DNA from: Acetivibrio straminisolvens JCM 21531
GTDB taxonomy: Bacteria; Bacillota; Clostridia; Acetivibrionales; Acetivibrionaceae
NCBI RefSeq assembly: GCF_000521465.1
Contig: NZ_BAVR01000037.1
Coordinates: forward strand, 1 to 38,177
Direction: 5' to 3'
DNA: 38,177 nucleotides
In this document: positions 1 to 9,525 of the stretch, one piece after another
Position numbering within the stretch: position 1 is the stretch's first letter
How the letters are laid out: each line of letters starts with the position of its first letter
Translations under genes and position numbers: made by a program
The notes under the pieces: generated by a model
Told to the model about the DNA's origin: nothing
Databases searched by the model: none
What the model saw: the letters and a program-made list of their open reading frames with translations, nothing else

Positions 1-186
1 ATAAATGGGATTGAACGAGATATGGAGGCTGTAAGGAATGCGATAAAATATGAATATAGTAATGGGCTTGTAGAAGGGTGCATTAATAAACTGAAGGTAA
101 TAAAACGAATTATGTATGGCCGTTGTAGTTTTGAAACATTAAAAACCAAAATTCTCCGGCTCGAAAAAATGAGGTTATTCAACTAA
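1..186 (+). CDS. ISL3-type transposase, C-terminal fragment (cut by window edge)
   Basis: Frame 1 is open from the first base and ends at TAA 184-186. It gives about 61 residues, including NGLVEGCINKLKVIKRIMYG and RCSFETLKTKILRL. The N-G-L-V-E-G-x-I-N-K-x-K-x-I-K-R...Y-G-R block is the typical C-terminal end of ISL3-family DDE transposases, where the E of VEG is the last catalytic acid. The start lies outside the window, so completeness cannot be judged. It abuts a truncated IS256-type gene, which suggests nested or deleted insertion sequences. Family recognition is from memory of the motif. Confidence 0.75.
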   Translation: MNGIERDMEAVRNAIKYEYSNGLVEGCINKLKVIKRIMYGRCSFETLKTKILRLEKMRLFN

Positions 187-200
187 CTTTGGAAAGAACC
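187..200 (+). mobile_element. Probable right end of the ISL3-type element
   Basis: The bases directly after the transposase stop read ctttggaaagaacc. ISL3-family elements commonly finish in a GGTTCTTT-like terminal inverted repeat shortly after the transposase stop, and this is its complement. The left end is outside the window, so the repeat pair and the target duplication cannot be confirmed. The next 8 bases (201-208, aattttag) would be the duplicated target if this is the true end. Confidence 0.4.
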
Positions 201-208
201 AATTTTAG

Positions 209-763
209 AGTAGCATTAACATACAGGATGTGCTAATATTTTGCGTTGATGGACTGACAGGTATAAAAGAAGCGATTAATGCGGCACATCCAAAGGCCGA
301 AGTACATCGCTGCATAATACATCAACTACGAAATTCCTTTAAATATGTATCATTCAAGGACATAAAAGCTTTTAGTAATGACTTTAAGGAAGTATATCGA
401 GCGATTAACGAAGAAGTAGCATTAGAAAAGTTTTGTGAACTCAAGAACAAGTGGGGAAAGGAATACCCATATGCCATACGAAGTTGGGAAAATAACTGGG
501 ATGTGATAAGCCCATTCTTCAAATTTCCTGAGGAAATAAGGAGGATAATTTACACCACTAACATCATTGAAGGATTGCATCGACAGTATCGCAAAGTCAC
601 AAAAACGAAAACGATGTTTCCAAGTGATAACTCACTAGAAAAGATGCTGTATTTGACGTCAATGAATGTGTTAAAGAAGTGGACACAACGGTATAAGAAC
701 TGGGATAGGGTACTCAGCCAACTAATGATTCAGTATCCGGGTAGAATAGAGAACTACATTTAA
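209..763 (+). pseudogene. IS256-type (mutator) transposase, 5'-truncated
   Basis: The open frame runs from just after a stop at 206-208 to TAA at 761-763. It carries the C-terminal half of an IS256-family transposase: FCVDGLTGIKEAI (second catalytic Asp), HRCIIHQLRNSFKYV, and TTNIIEGLHRQYRKVTKTK (catalytic Glu in the NIIEG context), then the family's usual end. About half of the ~400-residue protein, including the first catalytic Asp, is missing upstream, where the ISL3-type end lies. A GTG at 230 is only the first start-like codon, not a plausible native start. The element is very probably inactive. Confidence 0.85.
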
Positions 764-1083
764 AAGCATTCATCCCCACCGCCCTCAAGGGCTCGTCCTC
801 ATCGCCGGACGAGCTAGACCTCACAAAATTAAAAGCGGTGAGAAAAAGGACAGAATACCCTATTATAATCAATTATGGCCAAATTGAATCAAATTTATGT
901 ATAAAACTCGGCAAAACTGGCAATAATATATAATACAGAAATGATTTAAGGTAATATTCTGTAAACTTCAAAATTCAAAATTGCTTGCTAAGAAGGATTA
1001 CGAAAATTTCGATACACAGAATTATTTGCATTACCGAAATACTTTTATCCACAACAAGTCAAAACTATATCAGATTACAGAAT
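764..1083. other. AT-rich non-coding stretch between IS remnant and operon end
   Basis: Apart from the hairpin at 791-814 I see no gene here. Short fragments of frame are interrupted often on both strands. The stretch probably contains the right end of the IS256-type element (an end near agaataccctattataat, about 850-875, is possible but unproven) and the trailing region of the leftward operon. No convincing terminator with a T-tract for that operon was found. Confidence 0.4.
791..814. repeat. Perfect 8-bp inverted repeat behind the IS256 remnant
   Basis: gctcgtcc (791-798) and ggacgagc (807-814) are perfectly complementary around an 8-base loop, 28 bases after the IS256-type stop. There is no clear T-tract on either side, so it may be part of the insertion sequence's end region rather than an intrinsic terminator. 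Confidence 0.5.
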
Positions 1084-1179
1084 TTACTCATGGTCCCATT
1101 TATACTCCTTAATTTTTCTTTTCAAATCAATATAGTTCCCTGACAGTTTTTTAAAATGGAGCAACCATCCTTTCTTCAT
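1084..1179 (-). CDS. Possible 31-residue protein at the operon end
   Basis: ATG at 1179 to TAA at 1084 encodes a highly basic peptide (MKKGWLLHFKKLSG...YKWDHE). It overlaps the reconstructed end of the preceding gene (stop at 1151) by about 29 bases, in another frame. The upstream TTAAGG is a weak ribosome binding site. It could be a real overlapping last gene, the start of a gene lost to the IS-related rearrangement, or chance. I do not recognise it. Confidence 0.25.
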   Translation of the reverse strand: MKKGWLLHFKKLSGNYIDLKRKIKEYKWDHE

Positions 1180-1632
1180 ATATAAACCTTAATAGATCTA
1201 CATCATATTCCTTATACTCCCTTGCCAAAGTCTTTCCATTCCAATTTGAATCAAAAACCTTTTCGCAAAGGATTTCCATTCCCCCCTGAGCATATTTCTC
1301 TACCAGCTTTAACCCTTTAGATAGAAAATCATCATCAATAAAGTTTCAAAATTCTTACCAATTGTAACATCATTTACAATTATTGAAAAGATCGTAGCAA
1401 GTTGCCTTTCAGATATAGGCTGGCAGTGTATTGCATTATCACTCTTTTGCAGTATATCCTTTGGATTATTATGTTTATAACCAACGGCAGCCGAAAAAAC
1501 AAAAAGGCTAATTTTATTGTCAAATAGCTTTGTACTCTTTTCTGATGCAAGTGCATCGTATATATCCTCAAAACACTTACTTATGTCCACTTTATAGCTG
1601 TCCTTCTCTTTAATTGCAGTATACTTAACCAT
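1151..1632 (-). CDS. Dnd-system-associated-type small protein (frame broken by one base)
   Basis: The first frame (ATG 1632) gives MVKYTAIKEKDSYKVDISK... with LFVFSAAVGYKHN, then leaves frame near 1340. Adding one base in the stretch 1336-1346 continues it as DDDFLSKGLKLVEKYAQGG...DVDLLRFIYEERMVAPF, ending at TAA 1151-1153, about 160 residues. The pattern 'Asp-Ile...Leu-Phe-x-x-x-x-x-x-F-V-F-x-A-A-x-G-Y' resembles the small family annotated as dnd system-associated protein 4. That is recollection, not a search. It starts 11 bases behind the SMC-like gene, so it is very likely the same transcript. Its biochemical role is unknown to me. The operon context suggests an accessory protein of the ATPase. 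Confidence 0.55.
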
Positions 1633-1643
1633 ACAGGCACCTC

Positions 1644-3696
1644 CTATCTACTAGCAACAAAACTGTTAATATCATCAACTTCTTCAATTTTTGTATATCC
1701 ATCAGCAATCTTGTTAAGTTTATAGAATACACCCCAACGTCCTGTTTCTGTCATTTTTCTGACTTCTCCTCGAGCAAACTCTGTATCGGTTACTAATAAA
1801 ATCCATTGTGAGGTCGGGGATGGCATAAAAGTAATTAGACTATCTCGATTATTGCCATCAAGTTTTGCAAAAGGAGTATCCATAAATAAAGGCATATCTA
1901 TAACCGAATTATTATTGGAAGCAACTTTTGCTAATGCTGATACAAAAGCTAAGGATAACATTTGCTTTTGACCGGAAGAAATATCTCTAAATATAGAGAT
2001 GTCATTCCAGCCTCTAGCCTGAATTTCATAATTCTCATTAATAATGATTTGGCTTATAACCTTCTTGTCTTTCTCTGAAATAAGCATATTAAAAATATCT
2101 GTTGCTTCAGCAGAGAGTTTAGACCGCATCTTTGAACTATATGAATCACGGATTCCTTCAAATAAGGAAGCAATACTTTCATAATACTCCAATTTGCAAT
2201 TATCTAGTTTTAAGCGTTCATCTTCTTTCCGTAATGCACGAAGCATTTCTTCTTTTTCCAAAACATTCTTATTTAATCTCTCCAGCCTATTCTCCAAAAC
2301 TGCAATAGCTTTTAAGTATTCTTCTTCATCCCTTTTACAAGCGTTTAAGCTATTTTCAACACCTCTTAACTTTTCCTCTGTCTGACTAAACCTGCTTTTC
2401 TCTGAGTTAATTGCTTCAAGCTTTTTCTGTAACTGTTCCAGTTCATTCATATATTCATTATACTCTGATAGTAACCTTTGAATATTAGCATCAATCTCTT
2501 CTCCAAATTCAAGGGATTCTGTAACATTTCTTTTGAAGTCACGTATGAAGTCGGAAAGTTGCATTTTATTAAATCTCTTTTTAAGTTCAAGTACTCTCAA
2601 ATATGCATTTTCATTTCCGTCAAATTTGTTACCGCATACTATACACTCTTTGGAAACCAAAATTTCATCAAGAAGATCAATAGTTATCCCACTATGAAAT
2701 CCTTTTTCCTTTTCCTCTTGTTCTATAAAGCTCCTCGATTTATAAAGTGTATCTTCAATAAGTAGACTATGTCCTTTCTTATTAAGTAATTCTCTTATAT
2801 TAGCCTTTATACCTGAAAGAATAGTATTGGTTTTGCTTATACTATCAAGAATAGCATTTCGCTTGGAAAACAGTTCCTTTATTGCTTCATTTTCTTCCTG
2901 TTGTCGTTCTAAATTTGAAATTTCATTCCTAATCTTTTCTAATTGAGATTTCTTAGCATCGAGCTGTTCTTTACAATCTAAAACCTCTAAATTAATTTGC
3001 TCCAATGCTTCTTCCTCTGCCATTAGTTTCGTATTTGCATTTTTCTTTATTATACTCTTTTGCTCCTTTTTAAGCTTATCTAATATAAAAATTGCTCTTT
3101 CCAAAATATCAATTTGAAGAAGTTTCATTATACCATTTTTTACTTCTTCTCTTGAGGCATCATTTGTTGTTGAAAGAGCTTCAATTTTATCTCCATCAAA
3201 AAAGAACAAATCTTTGACTCGTTCATTGATAATATTATTTATTTTCCCTCGCACCTCAGAATCTTTTGTTAAAACAGGTGGTACTACATTCCCACTTGAA
3301 TCTTGAATAGTTAGTTTAACTTCCATTTCAATATCCGACTCAATATTCCCCGTAGAATCAATCATATCATAAATACTGCGAGTTAAAGTATATTTATAAC
3401 CTCTGTTTTCAAATATTAATTCAACACTGGCTTCTACCGGCTGATTTACATTTTCCTTCAGTCTGTTTAGATTGACCAAGTGTATTTTGTTATGAGCATA
3501 AGATTTTTCTTCACGGTCTTTAGGAAGAATTTTTTTCATTAAACAAGCAAAAAACTATAGCTCTAAAAATCCCGGTTTCCCATTACCGTTTTCACCAAGT
3601 ATAACGGTAATATTCTGTTCACCATTTGAAAACCGAATGCTTTGCTCCCCATAAAACTGTCTAAAATCTTTTACCTTAAGCTCTAACAATTTCATT
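1644..3696 (-). CDS. DndD-like SMC-family ATPase with zinc hook
   Basis: The gene starts at ATG 3696 behind GAGGGAGGAAAC and reads MKLLELKVKDFRQFYGEQ...VILGENGNGK, a classical Walker A. It leaves frame at 3576-3578 and again at the A7 run 3530-3536. One extra A in each gives GKTGIFRAIVFCLFNEKKIL and joins the long downstream frame (about 684 residues). Visible after that: FFFDGDKIEAL (typical of DndD and related ATPases), coiled coils around a CIVC zinc hook, an SSGQKQMLSLAF signature, and Walker B DMPLFMDTPFAKLD. DndD works with the phosphorothioation machinery. Related SMC-like ATPases sense or act on DNA in defence systems. No DndC or DndE gene is adjacent, so the exact function is inferred. 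ATG overlaps the previous stop (ATGA). Confidence 0.8.
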
Positions 3697-3868
3697 TTGT
3701 TTCCTCCCTCACCGCTAAGTCTACCTTTCGACGTATTTCATCTTTAATTCTCTCTTCAGAAGCAAAACCATCACTAAGTTGATTAAGAATTTCAATTGCG
3801 ATGTTTTTCAAAGTTCCTGAAGCTCTGTTTTCAATCTCCTTATATAGTTCCTGATTAACACTGCTCAT
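3692..3868 (-). CDS. Small 58-residue helical protein, unknown
   Basis: ATG 3868 is preceded by AAGGAGATGAAAATA (good spacing), which favours it over the ATG three codons upstream that lies inside that binding site. The protein (MSSVNQELYKEIENRASGTL...DEIRRKVDLAVREETK) is charged and predicted largely helical. It fits tightly between the helicase (14 bases) and the SMC-like ATPase (ATGA overlap), so it is co-translated and probably a partner of one of them. It is the size of a small Dnd-type accessory protein, but I do not see the DndE sequence pattern. No family recognised. Confidence 0.65.
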   Translation of the reverse strand: MSSVNQELYKEIENRASGTLKNIAIEILNQLSDGFASEERIKDEIRRKVDLAVREETK

Positions 3869-3881
3869 TATTTTCATCTCC

Positions 3882-6000
3882 TTAGCTATTATCTCCTGAA
3901 AAAGTTTTCAGTTCATTATATATCTCGTGCGGAAGCATGTCCATAAGATATTCAAGGTCAAACTCTTTTAAATATGGCCTTATTGACTCCCTTGCAAAAT
4001 ACTTGTTTTCTGCATTATCAGCAAACTCCGCAAACCTTGGTATCTCTCTAAATATTAAGCTTCTATATGCTTTCTCATAACTCTCGTCCTGAAAATCGAG
4101 ATTTAAAGGAGGAAGAACTAAAAAATCAAATATTCGCGCTTTTCTTTTATCTTTATATTTTCTCAATATCCTTCCCCTCCTCTGAACAAACTCCCTCGGA
4201 TTTGAAGTACTCGCTAGAAAGTATGCAGTCTGTGTACTAGGAATATCAACCCCTTCATCTAAACATTTTATTGCAACAAGAATTTCTATATCACCCTTGT
4301 CAAACATATTAAGTATTTCTTCTCTATCTTTTCAGGTACATCATAAACAAAATCGTGAACTTTTATATTTAAATCAGATATACTTTTAATTGTATCTTTA
4401 TTCTCACCTGCTGCACAATAAACTAAAGTATGGGACACATCTCCATCTTCCCGCTGTTTTTTTAGCAACTCAATTAGCTTGTTCTTTTTGCTACTAGCTT
4501 TTGAGATTAACAATGAACGTTTTATTAATAAACGTTCAAGTGTTGAGCCACGCTCGACTTCATCATTCAAACAGCGTAATTTACTGATTTTCTTAGTCAA
4601 ATTTACATACTCTTCCAACTCCTCACTGTCTAAATGGACTACTACCGGTACATACTCATATCTTGTCAAATAATTATTTAAAATTGCTTCTTTCAATCCA
4701 TATTCAAATACCGTTCCATGAAAGTAACTCCGAAGCCTTTTTGTTCCATCATCATCAAACCATCTGTCCGGAGTAGCAGACAATCCAAGTCTGTTGTTAA
4801 TTGATTCAAGCATAATTTTGCTATACTTTCCACTACCTATATAATGACATTCATCTGCAATAAGAAAGGCATGTTTTCTGACTTTTGAAACTAATGATAT
4901 AAATTCATCGGAGGATGCGGTTTTATATGTTGTTACAAAGCATAAAATGTCCTGTAATCCGGCATTATAATTTTTTAAATTCCTATTCGCAGAGTCAAAC
5001 CATATCTTAGTACTTTTATAACAGCAAATAACGTTCCAAAATCCAAAATCCAAAATCCAAAATCCTTCAGAACTTTTTCCCATTGAGTTATTAGGTGAGC
5101 AAAGGGTACTACAATAATCAAAGCCAACTTAGTGTTGGCATCATAGTAACTTCTTGCAGCTTCTATTGCTGTAATAGTTTTACCTGTACCGGTAGCCATT
5201 TCAAATATACCTTTCCAATCATTATCTATTAACTTACCGATAGCCTCTTCTTGATAATTATTAAGATTTGAAATATAACCCGGCAGTTTTATTTTCTTCT
5301 TAGTTTCCTTTGGTAGATGATATGGGCGGGTTCCAACTTGGTATTTTCTAAATTCTTCTTTTAGCATTTCTGGTACTCCGTAGATCTTGAAAAAAGCGTT
5401 TTCCCCATTTGACAGTCGCATAAAATTAGAATAGTGTTCATTTAAATAATCCTCTTGACCGCTAATCCAGCTTCTAAACACAGATACACTTTCGCCATTA
5501 TATGTTGATTGTAAAGAGTCATTTAATGATCCATGCAAACACACCCTATCCCCATAAAAATCCTCAAATATTGCAATTTTATCATGATAATTACCCAGGA
5601 TATTTTTACATACAACAAATTTAAGGTTAATTATATCATCTGCAATTAACCATGAAAAAAGATTAAGAGATTCCCTTTTAGTTACTACATCAAAATCTTT
5701 ATCAATAGTACTTTTTATGGATCGATATAATACATCATCTACTTTGGCTTTTTCACCATTTATAATTGCATCCCAATATTCATGAGATAGCTGAGGAGAA
5801 GTAAGTATATGAATCTTACCCCCATTTTCAACAATACCTCTTAATCCCTTTGTAACAAGTTTAATCCATGCAGACGAAAAATAGCCCACTCCCCTATAAT
5901 ATGTTTTACTATTATTTAATAAAGGAACAATAAGTTCATCAATTATACTTGTTTGAGATGTATCATATATTAATTTAATGTTCATGTCTCTAAATCTCAT
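3882..6000 (-). CDS. Phospholipase D-domain superfamily 2 helicase
   Basis: Residues 1-230 form a PLD-like nuclease domain (YYRGVGYFSSAW; H139-D-K141; GSLN at 157-160). From 250 comes a helicase: NNYQEEAIGKL, Walker A MATGTGKT (268-275), VVPFAHLITQW, DECH box IADECHYIG, LGLSATPDRW, and motif VI FVQRRGRILRKYKDK. This fusion resembles restriction-type helicases linked to phosphorothioation clusters (recalled family, not searched). The frame is lost twice, in a heptamer repeat (5036-5065) and at a T4 run (4329-4332), and one base at each restores ~709 codons. I take ATG 6000, which overlaps the upstream TGA as ATGA; GTG 6009 and ATG 5985 are alternatives. Likely role: DNA-targeting effector of the operon. 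Confidence 0.82.
5036..5065 (-). repeat. Heptanucleotide tandem repeat inside the helicase gene
   Basis: Four perfect copies of CCAAAAT (coding strand GGATTTT/GATTTTG) lie at 5036-5063, followed by CC. Seven is not a multiple of three, so each gain or loss moves the frame. With two or five copies the helicase reads through into WNVICCYKSTKIWFD. With the four copies present it ends early. Such tracts are classical slipped-strand mutation sites. Confidence 0.85.
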
Positions 6001-9000
6001 TTTGCCCACTCTTTCAAAATATTAATTCTTCCAAACTCATCAATATTGATGCATGATAACTTAAAAAACTCCTCCGGTATTTTTTGATATATAATATCCT
6101 TTTGAACGAAGAAACTTTCCACTCTTCTAAGCGTCATATTTCCTTTATCCGTAAATTCATTTTCCAGAATTTGCACCATCAACTCTTCCAGTGTACTGAT
6201 TTCCGAATCATATTTTACTATAATAATTTTATCAAATTTGTAATCTGCACCTTTTCTCATTATGATTCTATAATCCTTTTTGAAGAAGTGCTCAATAATA
6301 GCTTTTACCACAAATCGGTTCCATTCTATCTTTAAATCCTTTACCTGTATATAACGCTGATTTAAATTGAATGCCTCAAACTCAGTAAGTGTAATGTAGT
6401 TTTTATTCTTAAAAAGAAGTTCAGTTTCAGTTTTTACCAAATTAATATCCTCGTGAGTAATAATTACATCTTTAAGAAGACAATATTGATCCATATGGAG
6501 TTGGAACATATCACTTCTAGATTTCATAATAATATTTCCAGCCATCAATTCACTAAACCTATAAATATCCATTAAGGTTGATTTTAGTTCTTCATAACTA
6601 ATAATCGATTTTTTCTCAAACATTCTCAATATCAATTGATTGGATGTAAACTGCTCTTTAGTAGGTTCTAGAAGTATATGAGGACGTCTGCTAAAAAATA
6701 ATCTGTCACTATATAAATACTTTGCAAGTGAAAAAACAGATACTTCATCATTAATTCCATTTTTCATCAGTAGCACCGCTGCTTTTTTTAATATCATATA
6801 AGCATTTGTATACCCATCAACAAAACTGTCACTAATTTTTTCATATAGCTTCGATATAAAATCATCACTTAAATTTAAAATTGAAGCATGTATAAGCTCT
6901 TTACCGTCATTCCAAGAAAGTATATTTTTATTAAAATTAATAGCTGTATTAAGCATTACCTGTGTCCACTTAAACTTTTCGTTTGTTTCTTTTACTGTAA
7001 CTCTCCCGCCACTAGCAATTATAAATTCTTCTAACATCTGCTGTATTGTTAACTTCTCTGCATCCTGTTTTTTTATAAGATACTTTTTGAAAGCATAGTC
7101 ATCTTTAAAATAGTATTTCAGTACTCCATAAAGCGCAAATTTATCCTTAACATTGCTCTCTATATCTAATTTGCTTCGAAATTGGTTATAAACAAAGTCC
7201 ACAGAAATTGAGGTACTATTTTCTAAATTTGTATCAATCATCGTCTTAATTTCGCGAAGTAACTCATCCTCTATTTTTACGTTATTTATATGTACACGCG
7301 TATTACTTCCCCATAAGATACAGTTAGCATTCTCTCTTCCCAATGCAACCCAAACATTTCTGTCATTCTTTTCAGCATACTCTTTAAGCCCATATTCCGA
7401 AACCATTAAATCTTTGACTTTTTGCATGCTTTCCGGGTTATAAGTTAAACCGTTTGGAAAAAACTTTTCTACAATTAAACTGGATAAATATTCTCCGGTA
7501 AGCCTATTCTTTGAATAATAGTCATTATATTTTTTGTATTTCTTCCTGTTCAAATATTCTTCAAATGCGAAAATATCTATAAATTGGATTCCTTTTTCTA
7601 ACAGTAATTCTTCTATTTCAAGCATTTTGTCATAGAAATTAAAAACATCACCAATTGATTCCAATATTTCGTCAAGCTTTGTCTGTACGACATCTACTTT
7701 CATATTTACAAGAAAAATATCCATATCCTCAAAATAAGAGATATGACGCAGTCCCTTGTCCGCTATATAGTCTTTTATTAAAAGTGCATTTTCATATGAT
7801 CCAAACATTGAAACCAGATCTTCAAACTTTAGTACTGATTTACCATCAAAATAGTTACGGTTGTTTAGAGATGCTTCAACAATTGAAAGCATCCTCCCTA
7901 TTCTCATAGTAGTTTTAACTTCTTTCTGTCTAATCCATTCACGAGTTACATTCTGCTCTTTTCCTATCTGTTCTAAAGTTTTCTTTTCTAAAACTCGCCT
8001 TCTATATATATCATAGCCTTCATGTTTTGAAAGCTCCGCAAAAGTAGTCTGTATATAGGTATCTAAGTTATTTTCAAATAATTTTATTTCAGCAGTTAAA
8101 TCATTTAAACGCTTTTGTCCGATTCCCTGAATATATCGTAACTCTCCATTTTTTATTTTGATTAAATCTCCAATTCGTTCAATACCTTTTTCTTTCATAT
8201 ATGCAAGGACATTATCATCAAAGGCCAGTTCAATATCAACATCAATAAAGTCATTATGGATATTGAACTGATGCCCGTCATTTTGCTGCTCGTTAAAATC
8301 ACCGGAATCTATGCTGTCTTCAGCCTGAATTATTTCCTGATACCGCTCTTTGATGGCTCTAATTTTCCCAATTCCCAGCCCATCTACATCAATTAATGAG
8401 TCAAAATCAAAGCCCCAAAGATCTGAAACCTTGGTAAAACCTCTATCTGCACAGAAATTTCTAAAAATTCTATAATAATTATCTGAAAATGCTATATCAA
8501 TCAAAACTTCACCTATGTGCTGGTTAATAGATTTGTCTCTCCAAATATCCTGTTGTTCAAAAAGATTGCTTGTCTTTTCAGTAAATGCTTTATACCTTTC
8601 AATTATTTTTCGTATCCTTGTAGCTCCAAACCCTCTTAAACTACCTAAAGCTTCAAAATTGAAGCCTTTTAAATCACTAATATATACTAATCCGTTTGAA
8701 TTGCAATAATCTCTGAAATTGTTGAATATACCGTCAGAAAACACTTTTATAATAAGTTCATCGGATTTGGCTTTCTCACACTCATCATTTACAGCATTAC
8801 TTGATTTTATGCTTTCAGCCGGCTTTATTATAAATCCATTTTCAGTAAAAACAGTTTCTACCAAACGAATATTTATTGATTTATTCAGATGACTAAAATA
8901 TTGTATAAGTATTCCATCAAAAAAACCATCAGATGCTACAGAAAACCTTTCTACGAAATTACCCAAACCAAGGCTGGCAAAATTAATACGCCTAAATGAA

Positions 9001-9299
9001 TCGTTTTCTGATGTTGATAAAATGCACATTATTGGTTCAGAGGGAACCATACTGGGCAATATGGTAGAAGATTTATTAGATCGGAATGTAAACCCTCTTA
9101 TGGCTAATTCATCAATCAAATCTAAGGCTCTATGTTTATCAATTCTATAGTAATTTCTAAGAGAATTTAAATCAAAATACTCATCACAAAGATCGATGTT
9201 CATCTTTTCAGAAAACATTCGAAAATTCTTGCTTACTTCCAACAGGTGCTTTAGGTCGACCCAATACGGCTTTTTTATATACTCACTATATTTACACAA
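5997..9299 (-). CDS. 1100-residue protein with HhH-like repeats and sigma-4-like HTH
   Basis: This long intact frame starts at TTG 9299. The start is supported by AGGGGGAC nine bases upstream and by an 8-base overlap with the preceding HTH gene. Three units (about residues 184-237, 268-321, 357-406) share F-S-D...F-R-x-x-C...S-D-L-x-G-F...G-x-G...I-R-x-I-x-E-R-Y, resembling the helix-hairpin-helix DNA-binding fold of the RNA polymerase alpha C-terminal domain. Residues 435-465 (KKTLEQIGKEQNVTREWIRQ) match sigma-70 region 4 HTH. The remaining ~630 residues are alpha-helical and unrecognised. No catalytic motif is evident. I infer a DNA-recognition scaffold of the defence operon; it ends overlapping the helicase start. 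Confidence 0.7.
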   Translation of the reverse strand: MCKYSEYIKKPYWVDLKHLLEVSKNFRMFSEKMNIDLCDEYFDLNSLRNYYRIDKHRALDLIDELAIRGFTFRSNKSSTILPSMVPSEPIMCILSTSENDSFRRINFASLGLGNFVERFSVASDGFFDGILIQYFSHLNKSINIRLVETVFTENGFIIKPAESIKSSNAVNDECEKAKSDELIIKVFSDGIFNNFRDYCNSNGLVYISDLKGFNFEALGSLRGFGATRIRKIIERYKAFTEKTSNLFEQQDIWRDKSINQHIGEVLIDIAFSDNYYRIFRNFCADRGFTKVSDLWGFDFDSLIDVDGLGIGKIRAIKERYQEIIQAEDSIDSGDFNEQQNDGHQFNIHNDFIDVDIELAFDDNVLAYMKEKGIERIGDLIKIKNGELRYIQGIGQKRLNDLTAEIKLFENNLDTYIQTTFAELSKHEGYDIYRRRVLEKKTLEQIGKEQNVTREWIRQKEVKTTMRIGRMLSIVEASLNNRNYFDGKSVLKFEDLVSMFGSYENALLIKDYIADKGLRHISYFEDMDIFLVNMKVDVVQTKLDEILESIGDVFNFYDKMLEIEELLLEKGIQFIDIFAFEEYLNRKKYKKYNDYYSKNRLTGEYLSSLIVEKFFPNGLTYNPESMQKVKDLMVSEYGLKEYAEKNDRNVWVALGRENANCILWGSNTRVHINNVKIEDELLREIKTMIDTNLENSTSISVDFVYNQFRSKLDIESNVKDKFALYGVLKYYFKDDYAFKKYLIKKQDAEKLTIQQMLEEFIIASGGRVTVKETNEKFKWTQVMLNTAINFNKNILSWNDGKELIHASILNLSDDFISKLYEKISDSFVDGYTNAYMILKKAAVLLMKNGINDEVSVFSLAKYLYSDRLFFSRRPHILLEPTKEQFTSNQLILRMFEKKSIISYEELKSTLMDIYRFSELMAGNIIMKSRSDMFQLHMDQYCLLKDVIITHEDINLVKTETELLFKNKNYITLTEFEAFNLNQRYIQVKDLKIEWNRFVVKAIIEHFFKKDYRIIMRKGADYKFDKIIIVKYDSEISTLEELMVQILENEFTDKGNMTLRRVESFFVQKDIIYQKIPEEFFKLSCINIDEFGRINILKEWAK

Positions 9300-9493
9300 C
9301 TAAGACCGTCCCCCTACTATCAGAATTACATCTTAAACTTCGGGTATCTACAGACTTTCTAACATTTGCTGGTGTCAGCCAAAAGTTAACTTTTTCACTG
9401 CACCAATAATACGACCATTTAGAATAATATCTGTAAACGCTTTTTAGATATACCCCACTTGTCGGCAGCTTCTTGAGCAGTAATATAATCCAT
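9292..9493 (-). CDS. Small helix-turn-helix (excisionase/MerR-like) protein
   Basis: ATG 9493 behind GGAGAATATACT reads MDYITAQEAADKWGISKKR, the strongly conserved opening of the small HTH proteins (about 65 residues) that often head mobile or defence operons in Firmicutes. The frame is lost at about 9422 and again at about 9390. One base at each gives RLQILFLNGRIIGAVKKVNF-WLTPANVRKSVDTR, matching the family's usual 'GRI-GA-K-G--W-IP--A-KP-D-R' end. Translation would stop at TAA 9294-9292, eight bases inside the next gene, implying coupling. First gene after the promoter; probably the operon's autoregulator. Confidence 0.7.
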
Positions 9494-9525
9494 AGTATAT
9501 TCTCCTAGTGTTAAATATTACCTAC

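Noticed and set aside
322..522. Minus-strand ORF inside the IS256 remnant
   Set aside because: Antisense shadow of a well-recognised transposase.
781..794. gccctca... as an attachment-site copy of the tRNA-Thr end
   Set aside because: Only seven bases match and they belong to a local inverted-repeat-rich stretch behind the IS256 gene; not enough for an att site.
3692..3868. 58-residue protein as DndE
   Set aside because: Position and size are suggestive, but the DndE sequence pattern is not seen, so no name was given.
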